Shown: positions 1 through 5,945 of the stretch, piece by piece
How positions within the stretch are numbered: the stretch's first letter is position 1
Layout: each line of letters starts with the position of its first letter
Assembly: GCA_048498415.1 (NCBI GenBank)
Contig: JBEHYA010000101.1
Location: 1 to 6,646 of the forward strand
Reading direction: 5' to 3'
Source of the DNA: JBEHYA01 sp048498415
GTDB taxonomy: Bacteria > Pseudomonadota > Alphaproteobacteria > UBA9219 > RGZA01
DNA length: 6,646 bases
Notes under the pieces: model-generated
Database searches by the model: none
What the model was told of the DNA's origin: nothing
What the model saw: the letters and a program-made list of their open reading frames with translations, nothing else
Program-made: the position numbers and the translations under genes

Positions 1-82
1 AATTCACGACCTCCTTGCGCGTGAAGATGGCGCCCCGCTCTTCGATCCCCGCCGCCGCCAGCGCCCTGACGGCATCGGGAAC
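1..82 (-). CDS. Fragment of an Eco57I-type DNA methyltransferase (N-terminal region), cut at both ends
   Basis: The minus strand reads from base 82 to the left edge without a stop, giving 27 residues. They include AAAGIEERGAIFTRKEVVN. The core ERGAIFTRKEVV is, from family knowledge, the signature just before the SAM-binding fold in Eco57I-like restriction-modification methylases, where it is usually followed by a segment like FILDL (here off the window). Such proteins methylate adenine in DNA and often also carry restriction or belong to phage-defence modules. No start codon lies within the fragment. Upstream the frame stays open into the neighbouring plus-strand gene (a GTG at 139-137 has no ribosome-binding site), so the true N-terminus is probably missing. 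G+C is about 68% by hand count. The call rests on a short motif and is moderate in confidence. Confidence 0.5.
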
Positions 83-84
83 TG

Positions 85-591
85 GTGAAAGCGCGGGAGA
101 AATTCCTGGTGCTTTTGATAGCGGTATTTTTCGGCTTCACGATTTATACGTGCCAAACGGTCGCCTTTATCTTCAAGCCGCCGCCGATTGAAGATATCCG
201 CCCGGTGCTGCGCGATAATCCGGGGCCGTTCTATGTGCTCTCGGCCAGTTTCCTGCCGGCGTTTCCCACCGCGCTGGAATTCATTAAAACCAACCCGTGG
301 GCCGGGCGCCTGCCTTTCCTGTTTCCACTGCCCACCATTTTGCAGGTGGAGGATAATAACGGCGCCACGCCTTATGCCGACTGGCTGCGCCGGGTGGTGC
401 GGGAAGATATGGAAAAAAACAAACCCAAAATCGTTTTTGTGCCGGGCCCGTTATGCCGCTATTGGCCGTTCCAGCATTATGTGAAGCCGCTGGACTGGCT
501 GTTAAAAGACCCGGCGTTCCGCAAAATATGGAAAAACTACCGCCGCCAGCGGGATCAGGACTGCATGATGGTGTACCGGCGCGATAATTAG
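85..591 (+). CDS. C-terminal part of a GT39/ArnT-like membrane glycosyltransferase (probable 5'-truncated gene)
   Basis: The frame gives 168 residues from a GTG at 85, with an in-frame stop at 67-69 upstream. Residues 7-29 form one hydrophobic membrane segment, followed by a soluble domain. The domain has the pattern PFYVLSASFLPAFP (48-61), then a Trp-Ala-x-Arg-x-Pro-Phe stretch (72-78), an Asp-x-x-x-x-x-Lys-Pro-Lys-Ile-Val-Phe-Val strand, and a tail with DPAF (142-145), a Trp/Tyr pair and VYRR near the end. I recognise this as the layout of the periplasmic C-terminus of alphaproteobacterial multi-spanning GT39-type proteins, which use lipid-linked sugar donors and are normally around 500 residues. 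The many N-terminal membrane helices and catalytic loop are absent. No convincing ribosome-binding site precedes the GTG. I infer a remnant or a sequence joined artificially at about base 82-85, not an intact small protein. The exact substrate is unknown. Confidence 0.6.
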   Translation: MKAREKFLVLLIAVFFGFTIYTCQTVAFIFKPPPIEDIRPVLRDNPGPFYVLSASFLPAFPTALEFIKTNPWAGRLPFLFPLPTILQVEDNNGATPYADWLRRVVREDMEKNKPKIVFVPGPLCRYWPFQHYVKPLDWLLKDPAFRKIWKNYRRQRDQDCMMVYRRDN

Positions 592-653
592 CTTTGCAGC
601 CGTAAAGGCTTTTGCCTAGTCTTTTAGAAACGATTTCTCTTCAAGGCCCGCCC
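592..653 (+). other. Short intergenic leader before the oxygenase gene
   Basis: These 62 bases hold a small hairpin (AGGC, TTTT loop, GCCT, about 606-617) and a perfect short inverted repeat AGAAA-CGA-TTTCT near 626-638. AAGG at 643-646 is a reasonable ribosome-binding site, seven bases before the ATG at 654. No strong sigma-70 promoter pair is visible. The hairpin could end the preceding transcript weakly, but its stem is only four pairs. Confidence 0.3.
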
Positions 654-1295
654 ATGATTTTCAGCGATCTCTCCATCAAAAACCTGTTCGCCACACCCCT
701 GGTGATCGCGGCGCTGCCCGCGGATGAAGCCGCCGCGCTGAATGCGGAGCTGGTGAAGATCATCATGCAGAAGGCGGAAGAAACCGCAGGCGTAAAAATC
801 AGCAATTACGGCGGCTGGCAGTCGGACGATAAAATTCTTGATTGGGGCGGCGCGCCGGTGAAGCGCGTGCTGGATGGCATGAATGAACTTTTGGCGCAGA
901 TTACGCTGCGCCAGCAAAAGTCGGATGTGGAGCGCGTGAACGTGCCGTGGCGCGTGCATGGCTGGGCCAATATCAATCGCAAGGGCAATACTAATGTGGT
1001 GCATTGCCACCCCGGCGCCTATTGGTCAGCCGTTTATTATGTGCAGATCGAGGAAGAAAAAGGCGAGCAGCTGGGGGGCGAGCTGGAACTTCTCGACCCC
1101 CGCGGCGTATTACCCATTATGTACTGCCCGGAGCTGAAAATGGGCATTAAGGGCTATGTGAGCGCGGGAACCTCCGAACTCCATTCGCCCAAACCGGGCC
1201 AGCTGGTGATTTTCCCGTCCTGGTTGCCGCATGCGGTGGCGCCATATCGCGGCGAAGGCACCCGCATTTCGCTGGCTTTCAACTTCTCGGTCTAG
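654..1295 (+). CDS. Putative 2-oxoglutarate/Fe(II)-dependent oxygenase (TIGR02466-like, 2OG-FeII_Oxy_5)
   Basis: The protein is 213 residues. Its double-stranded beta-helix core is recognisable from WANINRKGNTNVVHCHPGAY (104-123), followed by WSAVYYV (124-130), LLDPRG (146-151) and LVIFPSWLPHAVAPY (184-198), ending with R204-ISLAFNFSV. In this family the His of the HxH-like motif (H117/H119), a distal His (H193) and a downstream Arg (R204) are the expected iron and 2-oxoglutarate ligands; all are present. Such enzymes couple 2-oxoglutarate decarboxylation to hydroxylation of a substrate that is not known for this group; relatives occur in marine bacteria and in phages. I chose the ATG at 654 over a TTG at 612 because it has AAGG seven bases upstream and the protein then starts directly with the conserved FSDL...LFATPL segment. 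No signal peptide is visible, so it is probably cytoplasmic. The gene appears complete. Confidence 0.8.
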   Translation: MIFSDLSIKNLFATPLVIAALPADEAAALNAELVKIIMQKAEETAGVKISNYGGWQSDDKILDWGGAPVKRVLDGMNELLAQITLRQQKSDVERVNVPWRVHGWANINRKGNTNVVHCHPGAYWSAVYYVQIEEEKGEQLGGELELLDPRGVLPIMYCPELKMGIKGYVSAGTSELHSPKPGQLVIFPSWLPHAVAPYRGEGTRISLAFNFSV

Positions 1296-1322
1296 GCCCT
1301 GCATTTAGGGGTGGACGGCCCC

Positions 1323-1352
1323 TTGGGCGGGCGTGTACACCAAGCCCATAAT
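1323..1352 (+). promoter_or_regulatory. Candidate sigma-70-type promoter for mgtE
   Basis: TTGGGC at 1323-1328 and CATAAT at 1347-1352 are separated by 18 bases. The -10 box matches TATAAT at five of six positions; the -35 box matches only its TTG. A start site near 1359 would leave a leader of about 23 bases before the mgtE ATG. The spacer contains the palindrome GTGTACAC (1333-1340), and the flanks CTTGG (1322-1326) and CCAAG (1340-1344) are inverted repeats, so a repressor site overlapping the promoter is possible. This is a reading by eye only. Confidence 0.35.
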
Positions 1353-1357
1353 TTTAA

Positions 1358-1370
1358 ATCGATTATCGAT
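1358..1370. repeat. 13-base palindrome ATCGATTATCGAT next to the mgtE ribosome-binding site
   Basis: Two ATCGAT hexamers, each itself a palindrome, are separated by one T. The block abuts GGAGG (1371-1375). It could be an operator, or an RNA hairpin next to the ribosome-binding site, or chance in a short AT-richer stretch. The symmetry is seen directly; any function is inference. Confidence 0.4.
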
Positions 1371-1375
1371 GGAGG
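1371..1375 (+). promoter_or_regulatory. Ribosome-binding site of mgtE
   Basis: GGAGG sits six bases before the ATG at 1382. It is the strongest Shine-Dalgarno sequence in the window and fixes the mgtE start. Confidence 0.8.
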
Positions 1376-1381
1376 CCCGCT

Positions 1382-2770
1382 ATGGCCGAGATCACGCCCC
1401 CCCTGCCCGCGCCCGAGCACAAAGCCGAGCCGTTGCTGACCGAACGATTTGTGCAGGATGTTTTTGCCGCCGTTGCGGCCAAAGACCAGGCCACGCTGTT
1501 TTCGCTGATCGATAGTTTATCGAAAGAAGATTTCGCCGATCTGATTGAACTCTGCCAGCCCGAACAGCGCGATGCGCTGCTGGGCATGGTGAAGCCGCAG
1601 CTGGATTCCGACGTGCTGCTCCTGCTCGATGAAAACATCCGCGAAGATGTTGTTGAGCAGATGGATTCGCGCGAACTCGCGGCCAAAATCTCCGACCTCG
1701 ATACCGACGATGCCGCCGGCATCATGGAAACAATGGAAGAAGATGTGCAGCGCGAGGTGCTCTCGGCGTTGCCCGCCTCCGAACGCGATGCCTTGCGCAC
1801 CGTCATGTCGTATCCGGAGGATAGCGCCGGCCGCTTGATGCAGCAGGATTTTATCGCCGTGCCGGATACGTGGAAGGTGAGCCAGGCCATTGCCCATATC
1901 CGCACCGCCGCCGATAAGCCGGAGGCGTTTTACGATATCTTTGTGGTCGATGAATTCCAGCACGCGCGGGGCGCCGTGCCGCTGCATAACCTTCTCACTG
2001 CCGCGCCAGAGACGGCGCTCACCGCCATCATGGACGAGCGCAGCCAGCGTATCCCCATCACGATGGAACAAAAGGAAGTCGCGTATATTTTCCATCGCTA
2101 TGGTTTAGTCTGCGCGCCGGTGGAAGACGACCAGCACCGCGTGGTGGGCATGATCACCATCGACGACGTGATCGACATCATCGAAGAACGGGCAACAGAA
2201 GAACTGGTGCATTTAAGCGGCGTCTCGGAGCCTGACTTTTACCGCGATATCATGGAAACCGCGCGTTCGCGCTTTACGTGGCTGTTCGTGAATTTACTGA
2301 CTGCTTTGCTAGCTTCCAAAGTGATCGCACAGTTCGAACATACCATTGAAGTGTTTGCGACCGTCGCGCTGGTGATGCCGATTGTGGCGAGCCAGGGCGG
2401 CAATGCCGGCATTCAAACGCTGGCCACCGCCGTGCGCGGGTTGGCGCTTCGCGAACTCACCTCCCTCAACGCATGGCGGTTTGTGCGTAAGGAAATGGTG
2501 GTGGGTGCGATTAATGGCGTGCTGTTCGCCGTTATCGTCGGCATCGTGATCGGCCTGTGGTTCCATAACTGGCTGCTGGCGCTGGCGTTATCGTTCGCCA
2601 TGATCATCAATCTCACAATCGCTGGATTGGTCGGCGCCGTCTTGCCGCTGGGGCTTTACCGCCTGAAGCAGGACCCCGCCGCGGCATCCAGCGGTTTGGT
2701 GACGATGGTAACCGACTGCTGCGGGTTCGGCGTGTTTCTGGCCCTTGCCACGCTGTTCTTACTGCACTAA
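1382..2770 (+). CDS. mgtE: Magnesium transporter MgtE
   Basis: A full-length 462-residue MgtE, the dimeric inner-membrane Mg2+ channel gated by cytoplasmic magnesium. Domain order is canonical: an acidic helical MgtE_N domain (about 20-135), including TDDAAGIMETM (108-118); the SYPEDSAGRLM linker signature (143-153); two CBS modules (about 154-275); a connecting helix; and a membrane domain of five helices (about 298-461). The pore region carries MPIVASQGGNAGIQTLATA (332-350). The last helix carries DPAAASSG (431-438) and TMVTD, where D445 matches the Asp that lines the Mg2+ path in Thermus thermophilus MgtE. Acidic residues at the N and CBS domains, which bind regulatory Mg2+ in the family, are abundant. 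The usual Pro after the Ser-Gly of the last signature is Leu here, and D445 is followed by two Cys. The start is fixed by GGAGG. The 3' end overlaps the convergent glycosyltransferase gene by 12 bases. Confidence 0.96.
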   Translation: MAEITPPLPAPEHKAEPLLTERFVQDVFAAVAAKDQATLFSLIDSLSKEDFADLIELCQPEQRDALLGMVKPQLDSDVLLLLDENIREDVVEQMDSRELAAKISDLDTDDAAGIMETMEEDVQREVLSALPASERDALRTVMSYPEDSAGRLMQQDFIAVPDTWKVSQAIAHIRTAADKPEAFYDIFVVDEFQHARGAVPLHNLLTAAPETALTAIMDERSQRIPITMEQKEVAYIFHRYGLVCAPVEDDQHRVVGMITIDDVIDIIEERATEELVHLSGVSEPDFYRDIMETARSRFTWLFVNLLTALLASKVIAQFEHTIEVFATVALVMPIVASQGGNAGIQTLATAVRGLALRELTSLNAWRFVRKEMVVGAINGVLFAVIVGIVIGLWFHNWLLALALSFAMIINLTIAGLVGAVLPLGLYRLKQDPAAASSGLVTMVTDCCGFGVFLALATLFLLH

Positions 2771-3676
2771 CGCGTTCAATACGTCATCGACGCTGAGATC
2801 GGCAAGATTATCGCGCTTTAAATAGGCGCAATGCGGGCCGACGGGCCCCGACAGCACGGGATCGGTGTGATGCGACATGAGGGTGAGGGTTTTCGCGCCC
2901 GTCATCGCGGCGAGAAACGTGGGCCCGGTATCGTTGCCCACAACATAGGTCGCGCCGCGCGCAAGGCTGGCCAGTTGATGCAGATTGGTTTTGCCCGATA
3001 AATCCATGACAAAAGCGGCGTTGGCTTTGATGGCCGCGATGGATTCCGCATCGGCAGCGGTGCCCACCACCATAATCTCAAGGCCCTTGGCATGCAGGCG
3101 TTTAGCAAGTTCGGCATAATATTCGGGCGGCCAGCGCTTGTGCAGCAGGTGCGGCGAGCAGCCGGGAATAAAAACGGCGTAGCGCAGCGGCACGTTCACA
3201 TCGTCCAGCGTGGCATGCAGCCAGCTTAAGTCCAGCGGGCCGCTATCGGGCACGCCGGCGGCGCGGATTTGGGAGATCATTTCCTGCTGGCGGTGGATTT
3301 TCTGGGTGATTGGCGGGCGCGGCAGTTCGCAACCCTTGGCGGTGCCCGACCATTTCGCGCCGAACGGCTTGAAGAACAGCTGGTAATATAAATTGGTGCG
3401 CGGCTTATTTTGCAGGTCGAAAACAAGCGTGTATTTTTTAGAAGTCAGTTGCTTATAAAGCTTCCACCATTCATCGAGGCGCCAGTATGGCGCGCGGGGT
3501 TCCGTTTCCACCGCATCAAACCACGGCATGGCGGCAGCGAATTTGGCGAATGACGGTGTGGTAAGAAAGGTAATGCGCGCGTTTTTGTAATACGCGCGGA
3601 TATCCTGAAAAATCTTCATACAAAGGAAGATATCGCCGAGCGCGCCGAGACGGATGATGAGGATGTTCTCGCTCAT
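2759..3676 (-). CDS. Family 9 glycosyltransferase (ADP-heptose:LPS heptosyltransferase-like)
   Basis: A 305-residue GT-B fold enzyme of the WaaC/WaaF/RfaF type, which moves heptose or a related sugar onto the LPS inner core at the cytoplasmic face of the inner membrane. The N-terminal half opens with ILIIRLGALGDIFLCM (5-20), where D15 matches the catalytic Asp of WaaC, and contains LVFDLQNKPRT (84-94). The nucleotide-sugar half has PGCSPHLLHKRWP (171-183), with a Lys before the Arg-Trp as in donor-binding loops, then EYYAELAKRL, and VVGNDTGPTFLAA (245-257). In most relatives the last motif has His where this protein has Phe254. I chose the ATG at 3676, which overlaps the preceding stop as ATGA; a longer frame to 3721 would add 15 residues lying inside the upstream gene and without homology. 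The acceptor and sugar cannot be told from sequence, so heptosyltransferase is a family-level call. Confidence 0.85.
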   Translation of the reverse strand: MSENILIIRLGALGDIFLCMKIFQDIRAYYKNARITFLTTPSFAKFAAAMPWFDAVETEPRAPYWRLDEWWKLYKQLTSKKYTLVFDLQNKPRTNLYYQLFFKPFGAKWSGTAKGCELPRPPITQKIHRQQEMISQIRAAGVPDSGPLDLSWLHATLDDVNVPLRYAVFIPGCSPHLLHKRWPPEYYAELAKRLHAKGLEIMVVGTAADAESIAAIKANAAFVMDLSGKTNLHQLASLARGATYVVGNDTGPTFLAAMTGAKTLTLMSHHTDPVLSGPVGPHCAYLKRDNLADLSVDDVLNALVQ

Positions 3677-4794
3677 TTTAAAAACTTTGCCCCGGCATAG
3701 ACGGCCAGCGTGAGGGCGCACATGGTCTCTAATGTGAAATGCCCGCGCACATGGCGCACGGCGGTCTCCGCCATCTCGCGGCGGCGTTCAGGGGACAAGG
3801 CCAGCACAGTCTGGATGGCGCCGGATAAAGCGGAAACGTCTCCCGGCGGCACCAGCCAGCCGGTTACGTTATCCAAAACGGTCTCAGATGTTGCGCCAAG
3901 CGCCGTGGCAATCACCGGCGCGCCAAAAGCCTGCGCTTCCACCGGCACGCGGCCAAAGCCCTCGGCCACCTGGCTGGGGCTGAGCACCAGATCGGCCAGC
4001 GCATAGGCGGCCAGTAAATCGGTGTGTTCGACGAATTTGATTTGTTGCGAGATGTTATGGCGCTCCACCAGCGCGATCAGTTCCTGCCGGTAGGCGCTGC
4101 GGCCTTGATCGGGGCCGATGATCAGACACTGAAATTCGCGGGTGGGTAATTGCGCCAGCGCTTCAATGGCGAGCGCCTGCCCTTTGATGGGGGATAAGCG
4201 ACCGGGAAGAATAATGAGCGGTTTATTGTTGAGTTGTAGTTCCGCGCGCAATTTGGCACGGCGCGTTTCATCCACCGCGGCCTGATTATAGCGGGCGAAG
4301 TCGATGCCGCGCGGGACGGCGGTGATTTTCATCGGATCCACGCCGTAATTATCGCGGATGTGATGGGCGATGAACTGCGAAATGGCAATGATACGGTCGC
4401 CCTTGGCCATGATGCCGTTATAAAGTTTTTTGAATGGCGACGTGCCCTTGTAGGCCGCATGGAACGTCGTCACGAACGGAATTTTGCAGGATTTGGCGGC
4501 AAAATACGCGCTCCACGCCGGGGCACGGCTGCGGGCGTGGATGATATCGATGTTATGCGCGCGAATAAAAAGTTTAAGCCGCGCGGCATTGAGCAAAATG
4601 ATGAATGGGTTTTTGCTGTTCGCCGGCATTTGGATGTGCGTGGCGCCGGCTGCCGTGACTTCTCCCACCATACGCCCGCCGCTGCTCGCCACATAAGCGG
4701 TGTGGCCGGCCTTCACCAGCGCGGCAGCGACATCCACCGCTGCGCGTTCGGCGCCGCCGGTCTCGAGGCTGGGAAGGATTTGCAGGATGTTCAT
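3673..4794 (-). CDS. Family 4 glycosyltransferase, probable LPS/surface glycan enzyme
   Basis: A 373-residue retaining GT-B glycosyltransferase. The acceptor domain begins MNILQILPSLETGGAERAAVDVA (1-23), with the glycine-rich loop usual in GT4 enzymes, followed by VASSGGRMV (35-43), DIIHARSRAPAWSAY (83-97) and FVTTFHAAY (107-115). The donor domain holds GRLSPIKG (198-205), whose R199 and K204 are the usual phosphate-binding pair, and the E-x7-E motif of E278 and E286 in AEGFGRVPVEA. The C-terminal helix returns to the first domain, as expected for a full-length protein. It resembles the GT4 proteins I associate with lipid A genes in alphaproteobacteria. The ATG at 4794 overlaps the lpxB stop as ATGA, and no clear Shine-Dalgarno site precedes it, so coupled translation is likely. 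Sugar and acceptor are unknown; core LPS assembly is inferred from its neighbours. Confidence 0.9.
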   Translation of the reverse strand: MNILQILPSLETGGAERAAVDVAAALVKAGHTAYVASSGGRMVGEVTAAGATHIQMPANSKNPFIILLNAARLKLFIRAHNIDIIHARSRAPAWSAYFAAKSCKIPFVTTFHAAYKGTSPFKKLYNGIMAKGDRIIAISQFIAHHIRDNYGVDPMKITAVPRGIDFARYNQAAVDETRRAKLRAELQLNNKPLIILPGRLSPIKGQALAIEALAQLPTREFQCLIIGPDQGRSAYRQELIALVERHNISQQIKFVEHTDLLAAYALADLVLSPSQVAEGFGRVPVEAQAFGAPVIATALGATSETVLDNVTGWLVPPGDVSALSGAIQTVLALSPERRREMAETAVRHVRGHFTLETMCALTLAVYAGAKFLK

Positions 4795-5945
4795 GGCAGC
4801 ATCACACCCGCGACCTGCGCCACAGTGGTGGCGGCTTTATTGGGCGTATCGGGCGCCAGCATCACGCGGGTGAGGCCGAACATGGATTGCTGGCTGGCGC
4901 GTGCGCCGCCATCGCGCCAGATATTCTCAACGGCTTCGGCAAGCTTGGGCGGCGTGCAGTTGTCCTGCAGATATTCGGGCACCACTTCGGTATTTTGCAG
5001 CAGGTTTACTAAATTGGCGAAACGTACCTTGATGAGCCGGCGGTAAAGGAAAACCGTAAGCGGGCTTAAGTAATACGCGATCAGATGCGGCACATTGGCC
5101 ATCATGAGTTCGAGCGAGACAGTGCCGGAAGCTGCCAGCGCCGCGTGGCTTGCGGCAAAACAATCAAACTTGGCCTGATTGCCAATCAAAATCGTGGGCT
5201 TCACCGGCCAGTCTTTGGTGAAGGTAAGCAGATATTCATAGACGGGCTGAATGGTGGGCACGATCACGGCGTGATCTTCGATTTTATCCTTAAGCAGCCC
5301 CAGCGTTTCACCAAAAATCGGCGCGAGGCGTTTGATTTCGCTGCGGCGGCTGCCGGGCAGCACACACAGGATTTTTTTATCAGCAGGAATACTCAGCGCA
5401 CTGCGGCAGAGTTCCGCACTGCCTTTGCTGGCGCCGCCTTCCACCACCGGATGGCCCACGAAGGTGCAGGCGAGGCCTTCTTTTTCAAAATACGGCGGCT
5501 CGAAGGGCAGTAAGGCCAGCAAATGATCGTAGAGCTTGGCGATTTTCTTGGCGCGGCCCGCGCGCCAGGCCCAGACGGTGGGGGCGACATAATGAATGAG
5601 CGGGAAACCCTGCCCTTTCAGCTTTTTGGCGAGGCGAAAGGAGAAATCCGGGCCATCGATAGTGATGACGGCCTGCGGTTTGATGGCAAGCGCCGCGGCG
5701 GCGGTTTCGCGTAAGCGCTTGAGCACCAGCGGAATTTTAGGAAGGAGTTCAAACAAACCAAACAGCGCGAGATCGGATTGCGGGAAGATGCTTTTCAGGC
5801 CCTCCGCTTCCATATTCTCGCCGCCTACGCCGGCAAAACGCACATGGCCGTTGAGCAATGCTTTAAGCCCGCGCATGAGATGCGCGCCAAGCAAGTCGCC
5901 CGACGGCTCGCACGCGACCAGAAAAAAGCACGGCGGCTCACGCAT
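4791..5945 (-). CDS. lpxB: Lipid-A-disaccharide synthase LpxB
   Basis: A complete 384-residue GT19 enzyme. It condenses UDP-2,3-diacylglucosamine with 2,3-diacylglucosamine-1-phosphate (lipid X) to the beta-1,6 disaccharide of lipid A, as a peripheral protein of the inner membrane. Signatures in order: ACEPSGDLLGA (11-21), LFGLFELLPKIP (61-72), ITIDGPDFSFRLAK (94-107), HYVAPTVWAWRAGRAKKI (118-135), LLPFEPPYFEKEGL (145-158) with FVGHP, LPGSRRSEI (196-204), ASGTVSLELM (272-281) and NLVNLLQNTEVVPEYLQ (311-327). The Asp of DGPDF and the Arg of GSR match residues shown to matter in Haemophilus LpxB. The first motif usually reads GE; here it is CE (C12). I chose the ATG at 5945; a TTG at 5954 would add three residues. 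With ATG the gene overlaps lpxI by eight bases, and no strong ribosome-binding site is seen, which fits translational coupling. Confidence 0.96.
   Translation of the reverse strand: MREPPCFFLVACEPSGDLLGAHLMRGLKALLNGHVRFAGVGGENMEAEGLKSIFPQSDLALFGLFELLPKIPLVLKRLRETAAAALAIKPQAVITIDGPDFSFRLAKKLKGQGFPLIHYVAPTVWAWRAGRAKKIAKLYDHLLALLPFEPPYFEKEGLACTFVGHPVVEGGASKGSAELCRSALSIPADKKILCVLPGSRRSEIKRLAPIFGETLGLLKDKIEDHAVIVPTIQPVYEYLLTFTKDWPVKPTILIGNQAKFDCFAASHAALAASGTVSLELMMANVPHLIAYYLSPLTVFLYRRLIKVRFANLVNLLQNTEVVPEYLQDNCTPPKLAEAVENIWRDGGARASQQSMFGLTRVMLAPDTPNKAATTVAQVAGVMLP

Larger units (their letters stand above)
1296..1381 (+). other. Intergenic region between the oxygenase gene and mgtE
   Basis: An 86-base gap. 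Directly after the oxygenase stop there are competing small hairpins (CCCT 1297-1300 with AGGG 1307-1310; AGGGG 1307-1311 with CCCCT 1319-1323). Neither is followed by a T-run, so they are not convincing intrinsic terminators. The second half holds the candidate promoter, palindromes and ribosome-binding site of mgtE. The leader is far too short for a magnesium-sensing riboswitch of the M-box type. Confidence 0.5.

Noticed and set aside
1..5. Window begins with AATTC, like an EcoRI-cut cloning end
   Set aside because: Five bases are weak evidence, the methylase reading explains them as codons, and uncut GAATTC sites occur inside the window near 266 and 1953.
2..88. Plus-strand open frame ending in a TGA that overlaps the GTG at 85 by four bases, resembling an upstream coupled gene
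   Set aside because: The translated residues match nothing I recognise, whereas the minus strand of the same bases gives a known methylase motif. The overlap looks like chance.
606..617. Possible intrinsic terminator (AGGC-TTTT-GCCT) after the first gene
   Set aside because: The stem has only four pairs and the following T-run is short and offset.
1296..1381. Magnesium riboswitch (M-box) upstream of mgtE
   Set aside because: The region is only 86 bases and lacks the long multi-helix structure that such a riboswitch needs.
1363..1905. 180-codon serine-rich minus-strand frame opposite mgtE
   Set aside because: It is a shadow of mgtE codons; low-complexity serine and arginine composition, no recognisable domain.
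2835..2848. GGGCC/GGCCC hairpin near the 3' end of the GT9 gene as a terminator for mgtE
   Set aside because: It lies within coding sequence of the GT9 gene, has a five-pair stem and no T-run on either strand.
4360..5046. 228-codon plus-strand frame across the GT4 and lpxB genes
   Set aside because: It spans the boundary of two confidently identified minus-strand genes and has no family resemblance.
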